Source: Sphingopyxis sp.
GTDB taxonomy: Bacteria > Pseudomonadota > Alphaproteobacteria > Sphingomonadales > Sphingomonadaceae
Direction: 5' to 3'
Assembly (NCBI GenBank): GCA_013821905.1
Contig: PNJO01000002.1
Span: forward strand, 1-58,499
Length of the DNA stretch: 58,499 nucleotides
In this document: piece by piece, positions 25,648 through 33,462 of the stretch
Layout: every line of letters starts with the position of its first letter
How positions within the stretch are numbered: the first letter of the stretch is position 1
Position numbers and translations under genes: made by a program
The notes under the pieces: model-generated
What the model was told of the DNA's origin: nothing
Seen by the model: only the letters and a program-made list of their open reading frames with translations
The model's database searches: none

Positions 25648-26109
25648 ATGACCGACATTCGCAGCGAGGTGCCGCTCGACGATTTCCGCGTGCGCGAAAC
25701 CGTGCGTGTGCGCTTCAACGAGATCGACGGCCAGAATATCGTCTTCAACGCCAATTATCTGGTCTATGCCGATATCGGCGTGACCGAATATTTTCGTGCG
25801 CTTGGCGAGGGGCAGCCGGGCCCCTATTTTCACCAATATGGTACAGACATTCGCGAGACGCATTGCGAGATCGACTATCATGCGCCGGCGCGGCTCGATG
25901 AGCTGATCACGATCGCGGCGCGGATCAGCGCCTTCGGACGCACGAGTTTCACGCTTCATTGCGGGATTTTTCGGGGGAATGAGCGGTTGACCGATATCGA
26001 GGTCGGCTATGCGCATATCGACAGCGACAGCGGGCAACCGACGCCCTTGCCGGGGAGCTTCATCGCCGAAGTGCGGCGATTCGAATCGCGGACGCCCGCA
26101 CAGGGGTGA
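25648..26109 (+). CDS. Acyl-CoA thioesterase, 4HBT fold
   Basis: The 153-residue protein has the hotdog-fold signature VRFNEIDGQNIVFNANYLVYADIGVTEYFRALG with the aspartate-containing loop that occurs in YbgC/4-hydroxybenzoyl-CoA thioesterase relatives (N-E-I-D-G rather than D-M-D-G). It then has CEIDYHAPARLDELITIAARI. Substrate is unknown; acyl-CoA is typical. The ATG at 25648 lies 7 bases after the aminopeptidase stop codon, so it is probably co-transcribed. No terminator for this direction is visible in the following gap. Confidence 0.8.
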   Translation: MTDIRSEVPLDDFRVRETVRVRFNEIDGQNIVFNANYLVYADIGVTEYFRALGEGQPGPYFHQYGTDIRETHCEIDYHAPARLDELITIAARISAFGRTSFTLHCGIFRGNERLTDIEVGYAHIDSDSGQPTPLPGSFIAEVRRFESRTPAQG

Positions 26110-26179
26110 TTCGCGAGAGGCGATTCGAACCGGTTTTGATTTCTCGACCAAAAAAGTCGGCTTTTCCGGCCAAAACGCC

Positions 26180-26206
26180 AAAAAAAGGGCCGCCCAAAGG
26201 CGGCCC
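26180..26206 (-). terminator. Strong minus-strand Rho-independent terminator with no known gene upstream
   Basis: GGGCCGCC (26187-26194) pairs perfectly with GGCGGCCC (26199-26206) and, read leftward, is followed by seven T residues (complement of 26180-26186). On the plus strand the hairpin has no T tail, so it points to a minus-strand transcript starting between here and the 26389 gene. Confidence 0.8.
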
Positions 26207-26250
26207 GTGAAAGTTTTGGGAGAGGATGCCTAAAAGGCAAGTGTGTTATT
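26180..26250 (-). ncRNA. Candidate small RNA, about 60 nt
   Basis: A minus-strand -35 like TTGCAG (complement of 26268-26273) sits 17 bases from a -10 like AATAAC (complement of 26245-26250). Transcription would start near 26238. The RNA would then have a small hairpin (TGCCT with AGGCA, 26227-26239), a single-stranded stretch with TCCTCTCCC that could pair with ribosome binding sites, and the perfect terminator ending at 26180. The promoter match is weak; the layout is convincing. The whole gap 26110-26388 has no protein gene. Confidence 0.45.
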
Positions 26251-26388
26251 GCACTGCACAATGAATGCTGCAACTGCGAAAAGAGCATCCGCAATTGCAT
26301 TTTTTGCAATCGAGAACGTTATCACCGATCATCCCATGCAATCCTGCGCCCTCTCGCAAATCGCCGCGACATCGCCTAAATTGGCGCC

Positions 26389-26862
26389 ATGAGGATGTTT
26401 CAAAAACCCGATATCGGTGGCGGGGTATCCGACTTCTGGAGCTATATCCGCGAACCCAAGCCGCACCGCTGGGCGATCTGGGGTGTCGCGCTCGCGATCA
26501 CCTGGCTCGTCTTCAACGGGGTCGAAAAATATCTGATCCCCGTTGAGGAGCCGAAGGCGCAGATCATCTATTTCGAGAATTGGACCGCGAACCGCGGCGA
26601 CGCCGAGGCGCGTGCCGACTGGGTCGAGCGCGCCAAGGAAGAGACGCGGCGCAACGCCAAGAAGCGCGCCGAATATCAGCGCTTCGCCGACAGCCTCGGC
26701 ATCGAATATGATTCGACCGAGGCCGACAAGGTGACGCGCGAGACGCTGGGCGAGGAAGAGGCGGCCGCGGCAAAGAAAAAGCCCGAGCCCGCGCAGCTGC
26801 GCTCGACGCTCGCCGAACGCGCCGCGCGCGGGCCGCAGCCGGCACCCCAAACGCAGCGCTGA
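26389..26862 (+). CDS. Hypothetical single-pass membrane protein
   Basis: This 157-residue protein has a short N-terminus, one membrane segment around residues 28-46 (WAIWGVALAITWLVFNGV) and a periplasmic or cytoplasmic region of charged helix (50-115, rich in Arg, Glu, Ala) and a proline-rich tail. The C-terminal region may form a coiled coil. I do not recognise a domain. The stop codon TGA overlaps the ribD start in TGATG, so it is likely in the same operon as ribD and ribE. The start could be at either of two ATG codons (26389 or 26395). Confidence 0.65.
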   Translation: MRMFQKPDIGGGVSDFWSYIREPKPHRWAIWGVALAITWLVFNGVEKYLIPVEEPKAQIIYFENWTANRGDAEARADWVERAKEETRRNAKKRAEYQRFADSLGIEYDSTEADKVTRETLGEEEAAAAKKKPEPAQLRSTLAERAARGPQPAPQTQR

Positions 26863-27866
26863 TGCAGCGCTCGCCCCTTTCGCCCGGCTTGCCGGCGCCC
26901 CGGGCAAGCGACGCCGACTGGATGGCCGCCGCCATCGCCCTGTCGCGGCGCGGTCGTCCGGCCTCGGCGCCGAATCCCAATGTCGGCTGCCTGCTCGTCA
27001 AGCAGGGCAGGGTCGTGGCGCGCGGCTGGACGCAGGCGGGCGGACGCCCGCATGCCGAGGCGATGGCGCTCGCGGCCGCGGGCGACGCAGCGCGTGGTGC
27101 GACCGCCTATGTCACGCTCGAGCCCTGCGCCCATGCGAGCCCGCGCGGCCCCGCATGCAGCGACCTGCTGATCGCTGCGGGGGTCGCACGCGTCGTGATC
27201 GCGGCGCAGGATCCCGATCCGCGCACCGACGGCAAGGGGATCGCGCGGTTGCGGGACGCGGGGATCGAGGCTGTGGCGGGTGTCCTGCACGCCGAAGCGC
27301 GCGCCGCGATGGCGCCTTGGTGGACGCGGCGGACCGCGGGCCGCCCCTATGTGACGCTCAAGCTCGCGACGTCGCTCGACGGCTGCATCGCGCGCGCCGA
27401 CGGATCGAGCCGCTGGATCACCGGCGTCCGCGCCCGCGCGCACGGCCATCTCGAACGCGCGCAGCACCAGGCGATCCTCGTCGGGCGCGGGACGTTCGAC
27501 GCCGATGCGCCGCAGCTCGACGTGCGCCTGCCGGGGCTCGAGGACCTCAGCCCGAAGAAACTGCTGTTGACCCGTGGCGCGGCACCCGAAGGCTGGACCG
27601 CCGTCGCATCGCCCGATGCCGTCGGCGATGTCGATTCGCTGCTCGTCGAGGGCGGTGCCGGTGCCGCATCGGCGTTCCTCGCTGTCGATCGCGTCGACCG
27701 GCTGCTACTCTATCGCGCGCCGATCCTGATCGGCGGCGGCAAGCCGGCGCTCGGCGACATCGGTCTTGCCGACCTCGCCGACGCGCATGACCGTTGGCGC
27801 CTCGCCGACAGCCGCCTGCTTGGCAGCGACCGGCTCGACGTTTACGAGCGCATCAGGACAGATTGA
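26862..27866 (+). CDS. ribD: Bifunctional riboflavin deaminase-reductase
   Basis: The 334-residue protein has a CDA-type deaminase domain (about 18-150) with the zinc motif HAEAMA, PCAHASPRGPACSD, and a reductase domain (about 160-330) starting YVTLKLATSLDG. It performs steps two and three of riboflavin synthesis. The ATG at 26862 overlaps the previous gene's stop. It is followed by ribE 10 bases later; the ribBX and ribH steps are encoded at 35.3-37.0 kb. No RFN-type riboswitch is recognisable before this gene. Confidence 0.95.
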   Translation: MQRSPLSPGLPAPRASDADWMAAAIALSRRGRPASAPNPNVGCLLVKQGRVVARGWTQAGGRPHAEAMALAAAGDAARGATAYVTLEPCAHASPRGPACSDLLIAAGVARVVIAAQDPDPRTDGKGIARLRDAGIEAVAGVLHAEARAAMAPWWTRRTAGRPYVTLKLATSLDGCIARADGSSRWITGVRARAHGHLERAQHQAILVGRGTFDADAPQLDVRLPGLEDLSPKKLLLTRGAAPEGWTAVASPDAVGDVDSLLVEGGAGAASAFLAVDRVDRLLLYRAPILIGGGKPALGDIGLADLADAHDRWRLADSRLLGSDRLDVYERIRTD

Positions 27867-27876
27867 GGACCTCTGC

Positions 27877-28506
27877 ATGTTCACCGGAATCATCACCGAC
27901 ATCGGCACCATCCTGACCCGCGAGGATCGCGGCGACACGCGGCTCGTGATCGGGACCAGCTACGACATCGACAGCATCGACCTTGGCGCGTCGATCGCCT
28001 GTTCCGGCGCCTGCCTGACCGTGGTCGACAAGGGAGTCGCGGCGAACAGTAACGGGCCCGGCGGCTGGTTCGCGATCGACGCGAGCGGCGAAACGCTCGC
28101 GCGCACCGCGCCGGGGATGTGGGATGCGGGGCGCCGCCTCAACCTCGAACGCGCGCTCAAGATCGGCGACGAGCTCGGCGGTCACATCGTCACCGGCCAT
28201 GTCGACGCAGTCGGGCGCATCGTCGCGGTCGAGCCCGTCGGCGACAGCGTCAAGGTCACGGTCGAAACTCCCGCCGAGCTTGCCCCGCATATCGCGCCCA
28301 AGGGCTCGATCACCCTCGACGGCGTGTCGCTGACGGTGAACGAGGTGACCGACCAGCCCGACGGGACGGCGCATTTCACGCTCAACATCATCCCGCACAC
28401 GCAGGAGATGACGACGCTGAACGAAGCGGCGGCGGGACGGCCGGTCAATCTGGAGATCGATATCCTCGCGCGCTATCTGGCGCGGATGCAGGCGCGGCGC
28501 ATCTAA
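27877..28506 (+). CDS. ribE: Riboflavin synthase
   Basis: The 209-residue protein begins MFTGIITDIGTI and has two repeated lumazine-binding barrels, with SIACSGACLTVVDK in the first and GSITLDGVSLTVNEV in the second, plus GGHIVTGHVDAVG. It dismutates two molecules of dimethylribityllumazine into riboflavin as a homotrimer. The GAGGA ribosome site precedes the ATG at 27877. Ten bases separate it from ribD; together they form the second riboflavin operon of this window. Some genomes call this gene ribC. Confidence 0.96.
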   Translation: MFTGIITDIGTILTREDRGDTRLVIGTSYDIDSIDLGASIACSGACLTVVDKGVAANSNGPGGWFAIDASGETLARTAPGMWDAGRRLNLERALKIGDELGGHIVTGHVDAVGRIVAVEPVGDSVKVTVETPAELAPHIAPKGSITLDGVSLTVNEVTDQPDGTAHFTLNIIPHTQEMTTLNEAAAGRPVNLEIDILARYLARMQARRI

Positions 28507-28542
28507 CCGTCGCCCCGCCTTCGCGAGGGGCTATGCTTCCGT

Positions 28543-29007
28543 TCAGGCCCATCCCAGTCCGAGATCGGGGTCGGCGGCAATCATCGAACGGCGCATCGCG
28601 AGGCGGCCGATGCGGAGCAGTTCGGCCTTGCGCCGCGCGGGCGCGAGCGCCTGCGTCGCGGCTTCGCGGATCACCGCTGCGCCATAACGGTCGGCGACGA
28701 TCAGTCCCGAGCTTTCGGGGCGATAGTCGGGGGTCTCGAGGATCGCGGGGTCGAGCCCGGCGGCGAGCGCCCAATAGAAGCGGTCGCACCAGTCGCAATA
28801 GTCGGGCCATTTGCCGTCGCCGTGCAGGTCGGCGCGGCTGACCTTGATCTCGACGATGGTGATGTTGCCCTTCGCATCGATCGCGGTGAGGTCGGTGCGC
28901 CGTCCGTTGGGCAAGGTGACTTCGGGGATGGCGACCAGCCCCTGCTGCACGAACAGACGGCACACGCCGCGCGCGACGTCCGCGGCGGTCAGCAGGTCAC
29001 TCGCCAT
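28543..29007 (-). CDS. mmcB: MmcB family DNA-repair protein
   Basis: The 154-residue protein has the conserved block RRTDLTAIDAKGNITIVEIKVSRADLHGDGKWPDYCDWCDRFYWA, here spanning about 36-81; the D and E-I-K pattern is of the restriction-endonuclease (PD-(D/E)XK) type. MmcB is an alphaproteobacterial protein that is induced by DNA damage in Caulobacter and helps survival of mitomycin C. Its biochemical action is unproven. ssb lies directly upstream (12 bases), so the two may be co-expressed during repair. Confidence 0.85.
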   Translation of the reverse strand: MASDLLTAADVARGVCRLFVQQGLVAIPEVTLPNGRRTDLTAIDAKGNITIVEIKVSRADLHGDGKWPDYCDWCDRFYWALAAGLDPAILETPDYRPESSGLIVADRYGAAVIREAATQALAPARRKAELLRIGRLAMRRSMIAADPDLGLGWA

Positions 29008-29019
29008 CGATCAAAGGCC

Positions 29020-29568
29020 TCAGAAGGGAACGTCGTCGTCCAGATCGTCGTCGAACGGTGGGCGTCCGCCGCCCGACGAACCGCCACCGCCCTGGTTCCA
29101 GCCGCCGCCCGAGCTTCCGCTCCCGGAGGAGCCGCCGCCGCCCTGATCCCAGCCGCTACCCGAGGAGCCGCCGCCCTGCGACCAGCTGTCGCCGCCGCGC
29201 GATCCGCCGCCGCCGGGCGCGCCGTCGAGCATCGTCAGCGCGCCGCCCATGCCCGCGATCACCACTTCGGTCGTGTAGCGGTCGTTGCCGTCGCGGTCCT
29301 GCCACTTGCGGGTACGTAGCGAGCCCTCGATGTAAACCTTCGAGCCCTTCTTGAGGTAGCGTTCGACGACCCCGACCAGCCCGTCGCCATTGATGACGAC
29401 ATTATGCCATTCGGTGCGCTCCTTGCGCTCGCCGGTCATGCGGTCCTTCCACTGTTCGCTGGTCGCGATGCGGATATTGGCGATCTTGCCGCCGTTCTGG
29501 AACGACTTGATTTCGGGGTCGGCGCCGAGATTGCCGATGAGAATTACCTTGTTGACACTGCCAGCCAT
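29020..29568 (-). CDS. ssb: Single-stranded DNA-binding protein
   Basis: The 182-residue protein has the OB-fold at 1-115 with [22 protein letters not shown] and GSKVYIEG. It ends with a glycine-, serine- and glutamine-rich linker and the acidic tip DDDVPF, the docking site for repair and replication proteins. It is longer than average because of the repetitive GGGSSGSG linker. It is transcribed toward mmcB with 12 bases between the genes, which gives a sensible DNA-repair context. Confidence 0.97.
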   Translation of the reverse strand: MAGSVNKVILIGNLGADPEIKSFQNGGKIANIRIATSEQWKDRMTGERKERTEWHNVVINGDGLVGVVERYLKKGSKVYIEGSLRTRKWQDRDGNDRYTTEVVIAGMGGALTMLDGAPGGGGSRGGDSWSQGGGSSGSGWDQGGGGSSGSGSSGGGWNQGGGGSSGGGRPPFDDDLDDDVPF

Positions 29569-29601
29569 CCGCCGCTCCGCTCCGCTATAAAGTTGGGAGG
29601 A

Positions 29602-31461
29602 TCAGCCGAGTCCGAAGGCGACGGCCGTCCAGTAAGTGATACCAGCAGCGGCATAGGCGAGCAGGAACAAATAGCCAACCATGAACATTGGCCATTTCCA
29701 CCCGTTCGTTTCGCGGCGCGTGATCGCGATCGTCGAAATGCACTGCGGTGCGAAGACGAACCAGGCGAGAAAGGCGAGCGCGGTGGCGATGCTCCAGCGG
29801 CCCGCAATGCGGTCGCCGAGCGCCTCGGCCATCGCCTCCTCGTCGTCGCCCGCGTCGATGGCATTGGCGGTCGCCATCGCCGACACCGCGACCTCGCGCG
29901 CCGCCATCGCGGGGATCAGCGCGAGCGCGATGTCGTGGTTGAAGCCGATCGGCTTGACGACGACCTCGAGCCCGCTCGCGATGCGGCCGCCGACGCTGTA
30001 TTCGACTTGGCTCTGCCCAGCGGGGGCCTGCGGAAAGGTGAGCAGCAGCCACAGGACCACCGTCGTCCCGGCGATGATCGTGCCGGCGCGGCGCAGGAAG
30101 ATCCACGCGCGCTGCCACAAGGCGATGAGGATGTCGCCCGCGCGCGGCCATTGATAGCGCGGCATCTCCATCATGAAGCCCGTCGCATTACCCTTGGTCA
30201 CCGAACGGCGGAGCACGAAGGCGACCAGCAGCGCGCCGACGATGCCGCTGAGGAACAGGCCGAACAGCACGAGGCCCTGCAGCCCGATGGGCGTCCCGCC
30301 GACCTTTTGCGCCGGAATGAAGGCGCCGATGATCAGCGTATAGACGGGCATGCGCGCCGAACAGGTCATCAGCGGCGCGATCAATATCGTCGTCAGCCGG
30401 TCCTTCTCGTCGGGGATCGCGCGCGTCGCCATGATGCCGGGGACGGCGCAGGCGAAGCTCGACAGCAGGGGGATGAAGCCGCGTCCCGACAGCCCGACGC
30501 GGCCCATCAGCCCGTCCATCAGAAAGGCCGCGCGCGTCATATAGCCCGACGCTTCGAGCAGCAGGATGAAGAGGAAGAGGATCAGTATCTGCGGCAGAAA
30601 GACGACGACCGCGCCGACGCCGGCGAGCAGGCCCTCGACGATGAGGCCGCGCAGGAAATTGTCGGGGAAGCTGTCGACGACCCAGCTCTGCAGCACGCCG
30701 ACCCCGGCTTCGAGCGCGTCGGCGAAGGGCGTCGCCCAGGAAAAGACCGCCTGGAACATCACGAACATCAGCGCGACGAGGATGACGAGGCCGCCGACCG
30801 GGTGGAGCACGACATTGTCGACGCGCTGCGTCCAGCGGCGCACCGGCGTTTCGGTGAGGATCGCGGCTCTGGCGAGCGCGCGGGCGCGCTGGTGGAGCGA
30901 GGCATCGTTCGCCGGCGCGGCGACCGCCTCGCGCGGCTGATGCGAGCGGATCGCGTCATCGACCGCCGCGAGCAATTCGGCGAGCCCGCGCTTGCGCACC
31001 GCGACCGTCGGCACGACGGGCACGCCCAGTTCGCGCGACAGCCGCCCGGCATCGAGCGTCAGCCCGTCGCGCTCGGCAAGGTCGACCATGTTGAGCGCGA
31101 TCACCGTCGGTAGGTTCAGCGCCAGCAGCTCGAGCGCGAAGCAGAGATGATTGTCGAGATTCGCCGCGTCGAGCACGACGAGCAGCGCGTCGGGGCGCGT
31201 CTCGCCCGCCTGCTTGCCGAGAATCACGTCGCGCGTCACCGCCTCGTCGAGGCTCGCGGGGGTCAGGCTGTAGGTGCCGGGCAGGTCGATCAGCGACAGC
31301 GGTCGGCCGTCGGCGAAGCTCGCATGGCCCGCCTTCCGTTCGACGGTAACGCCTGGATAATTGGCGATCTTCTGCCGCGCGCCGGTCAGCGCGTTGAACA
31401 GGCTCGACTTGCCGGCATTGGGATTGCCGACGAGCGCGATCGAGGGGATGGCGGCGGTCAT
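29602..31461 (-). CDS. feoB: Ferrous iron transporter FeoB
   Basis: This 619-residue protein has an N-terminal G-protein domain with G1 GNPNAGKSS (12-20), G3 DLPGTYSL and G4 NMVD. About eight membrane helices with two Gate-type domains follow (FACAVPGIMATRAI, then REVAVSAM). It moves Fe2+ across the inner membrane in a GTP-linked way. No FeoC-like gene follows. It overlaps feoA by four bases (ATGA), and the operon probably starts at feoA. The C-terminal end lacks the long tail found in some FeoB proteins. Confidence 0.96.
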   Translation of the reverse strand: MTAAIPSIALVGNPNAGKSSLFNALTGARQKIANYPGVTVERKAGHASFADGRPLSLIDLPGTYSLTPASLDEAVTRDVILGKQAGETRPDALLVVLDAANLDNHLCFALELLALNLPTVIALNMVDLAERDGLTLDAGRLSRELGVPVVPTVAVRKRGLAELLAAVDDAIRSHQPREAVAAPANDASLHQRARALARAAILTETPVRRWTQRVDNVVLHPVGGLVILVALMFVMFQAVFSWATPFADALEAGVGVLQSWVVDSFPDNFLRGLIVEGLLAGVGAVVVFLPQILILFLFILLLEASGYMTRAAFLMDGLMGRVGLSGRGFIPLLSSFACAVPGIMATRAIPDEKDRLTTILIAPLMTCSARMPVYTLIIGAFIPAQKVGGTPIGLQGLVLFGLFLSGIVGALLVAFVLRRSVTKGNATGFMMEMPRYQWPRAGDILIALWQRAWIFLRRAGTIIAGTTVVLWLLLTFPQAPAGQSQVEYSVGGRIASGLEVVVKPIGFNHDIALALIPAMAAREVAVSAMATANAIDAGDDEEAMAEALGDRIAGRWSIATALAFLAWFVFAPQCISTIAITRRETNGWKWPMFMVGYLFLLAYAAAGITYWTAVAFGLG

Positions 31462-31706
31462 GCGGCCGACTCGACTTCGATCGCCGCCGCCTGCCGCGCG
31501 CGGATGATCACCTTCATGCGCCCGATTGCGAGCGCGAGCGGATCGCGGGACAGGATGCTGCCGCGGTGCAGCGGTGTGACTTCGCAGCCCTCCATCAGGC
31601 CGAATTCACGGAGGCGGCGCCCCTCGTCGGCCGACATGGCGTCCCAGTCGATGCGGGCGATCCGCACCCGGGCGCCCAGCGGCGCCTTGTCGAGCAAAGC
31701 AGTCAT
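31458..31706 (-). CDS. feoA: FeoA family protein
   Basis: The 82-residue protein is an SH3-like FeoA domain with the typical LREFGLMEGCEVTPLHR and DPLALAIGRMKVIIR stretches. FeoA assists FeoB-dependent iron uptake. It precedes feoB with a four-base overlap. No ribosome site is seen before the ATG at 31706; a GATAAT -10-like element ends 9 bases ahead, so the mRNA may be leaderless. A Fur-like box overlaps that element. Confidence 0.93.
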   Translation of the reverse strand: MTALLDKAPLGARVRIARIDWDAMSADEGRRLREFGLMEGCEVTPLHRGSILSRDPLALAIGRMKVIIRARQAAAIEVESAA

Positions 31707-31708
31707 TT

Positions 31709-31727
31709 GCGAGCGATTATCAATATC
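31709..31727. promoter_or_regulatory. Fur-like box at the feoAB promoter
   Basis: Position 31709-31727 (GCGAGCGATTATCAATATC) matches 13 of the 19 positions of the classical Fur consensus by eye, with the right half best. It lies directly before the feoA start and over the putative -10. Iron-responsive repression fits feoAB biology in general. The gap from 31707 to 31763 is the whole upstream region. Confidence 0.45.
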
Positions 31728-31763
31728 GACCCGCCAGCGCCAGCCCTGCTTTGTAATTAATGA

Positions 31764-32429
31764 TTACCGCCCCGGATAGCGCAGGCGGCCGACGAAGCGC
31801 GCGAGGCTCGGGCGTTCGGCGCTGCGCGCGGCGCGGCGGTGCTTCCAGCTTTCGAAGCGCATCACCCGGTCGATGCGGCGCGCGAGAAAGGCGCGGGTTT
31901 CGGCGAAATTCTCGCTCTCGTCGTTCAGGAACACCGCCATCGTCGATCCATAGACCGCACCGAGGATCGCGCGTTTGCTGTAGTGATTATAGTCGGTCGC
32001 GGTGTCGCCCGCGAGGCGCCACATATGGTCGGCGGCGCGCCAGCCGAGCCGCGCAGCGTGCGGCGCGTTGGTCGGCAGGGCGAGCAGCGCGAGCGCGCGG
32101 CGCAGCGATTCGCGATACGGCGCGACGAGCGTGATGCGCGCTTCGACGAGCGTTGTGATCCGTTCGCGGATCTTGAGCGCGGCGAGCTTGTCGGCAGGCC
32201 AGCGTTGCTCCATCGCCGCGTCGATTCCGGCGAACCAGGCATCGACCATGTCGCGCGCGCCGCCCGGAAAGGCGAGCCGCGCGACGTCGATATCCACCCC
32301 CACCCGCGCGGCGGCATCGGCGAGCGCGGCTTCGCCGAAGCCGTCGAAGGCGGCATTCTCGGCGATCAGCGGCGCGAGCGCGGCGCGAATCTCTTCGAGG
32401 GTCGGGTCGGCGGGAAGGATCGAGGCCAT
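31764..32429 (-). CDS. COQ9 family protein
   Basis: This 221-residue protein contains DMVDAWFAGIDAAM and the helical block DHMWRLAGDTATDYNHYSKRAILGAVYGSTMAVFLNDES that is diagnostic for COQ9, a lipid-binding helper of ubiquinone biosynthesis. Bacterial homologues occur in alphaproteobacteria and are structurally like TetR proteins without DNA binding. The start is ATG at 32429, 5 bases after the stop codon of the EamA gene upstream on the same strand, so the two form an operon. Its exact bacterial role is inferred from mitochondria. Confidence 0.85.
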   Translation of the reverse strand: MASILPADPTLEEIRAALAPLIAENAAFDGFGEAALADAAARVGVDIDVARLAFPGGARDMVDAWFAGIDAAMEQRWPADKLAALKIRERITTLVEARITLVAPYRESLRRALALLALPTNAPHAARLGWRAADHMWRLAGDTATDYNHYSKRAILGAVYGSTMAVFLNDESENFAETRAFLARRIDRVMRFESWKHRRAARSAERPSLARFVGRLRYPGR

Positions 32430-32434
32430 AGGCG

Positions 32435-33349
32435 TCAGATAGGCCGCGCCGCGCGGTTCGGCAACCGGATCAGGACGAGCGATGCGGCGACCATCGCGCC
32501 GCCGAAAATCTCGATCGCGCTCAGCAGCTCGCCGAAGATCAGCCAGCCCGCGACCGCGGCGACCACCGGCTGGACGAGCAGGGTCAATCCGACGACGACC
32601 GGCGAGAAGCGCGGCAGTGCCCAGATGAGCAGCCCCTGCCCGACGATCTGGCTCATCAGCGCGAGGGTAATCAGCGGCGTCCAGTTGCCCGGCACGATCG
32701 TCTCGCCGAGCGCGACCGCGGCGGCGAGCAGGATCGGAATGCCCGCGGCGGACGCGATGGCGAGCGCCGACCAAGGGCCGATTTCGCCGCGCACGCGCTG
32801 CATCATCAGCACATAGCCGGTGTAGAGCGCGCCCGCGAGCAGGCTCAGCAAGTCGCCAACCAGATAGGCCGACGAGGCTTCATAGCTTTGTCCCATCAAC
32901 AGCGCCGAGCCGACGAAGGCGAGCAGGATTGCGAGCGCCTGCCAGCCGCGCGGCAGCGCGCGCGACAGCATGATGCCCCAGACGACCAGCAGCAGGCTGG
33001 CGCTGTTGCCGAACAGCGTCGCATTGGCGACCTTGGTCTGGAGGATTCCGAGGTGCCAGGCGGCGAGGTCGAGCCCGAAAAAGACGCCCGCGCCCGCGGC
33101 GATCGAGAGGGCGCGCGCCGATGGCAGGCGGCCGACGGTCTCGCGCCGCATCAGGAACAGCAACACCGGTAGCGCCAGCGTCAGCCGCCACACGCCGACC
33201 GCCATCGGCCCGACATCGTCGGCAAAGCGGACGACGAGCGCGGTGAGCGACAGCGCCAGATTGCCGCCGACGAGCGCTGCGAAGGCCCAGCGGCTCGCCT
33301 GCGGAGCGGGAGCGGCGCGGTCGTCGAGGCTTTCGATCTTGGCTGTCAT
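32435..33349 (-). CDS. EamA-family DMT transporter
   Basis: The 304-residue protein has ten predicted membrane helices in two EamA repeats, as in drug/metabolite transporters. Typical features are the glycine- and alanine-rich helix pairs and a conserved SALLMGQSYEASSAYLVGDLLSLLAG. The cargo cannot be predicted. The gene runs divergently from the Old Yellow Enzyme gene with a gap of 113 bases that holds the promoters, and it precedes the COQ9 gene by 5 bases. Confidence 0.88.
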   Translation of the reverse strand: MTAKIESLDDRAAPAPQASRWAFAALVGGNLALSLTALVVRFADDVGPMAVGVWRLTLALPVLLFLMRRETVGRLPSARALSIAAGAGVFFGLDLAAWHLGILQTKVANATLFGNSASLLLVVWGIMLSRALPRGWQALAILLAFVGSALLMGQSYEASSAYLVGDLLSLLAGALYTGYVLMMQRVRGEIGPWSALAIASAAGIPILLAAAVALGETIVPGNWTPLITLALMSQIVGQGLLIWALPRFSPVVVGLTLLVQPVVAAVAGWLIFGELLSAIEIFGGAMVAASLVLIRLPNRAARPI

Positions 33350-33462
33350 TTAGATTTTCTTTTGCTACCCACCATTGTGCCGGCCCCGCAGCGTCCATAG
33401 CTTCGCGGGCCATAGCGACGACCGGTGGGGTCGTCGCGAAGAAAGTGAAACGTGGAGGAACC

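Noticed and set aside
23529-25754. 741-codon minus-strand frame opposite the M24 aminopeptidase
   Set aside because: Shadow of a gene with all metal ligands visible.
26187-26206. Terminator for the thioesterase gene on the plus strand
   Set aside because: The hairpin has no T tail in that direction; the T run lies on the minus strand.
26110-26861. FMN riboswitch before ribD
   Set aside because: I looked for the conserved RFN core and found no such structure; the gene before ribD overlaps it.
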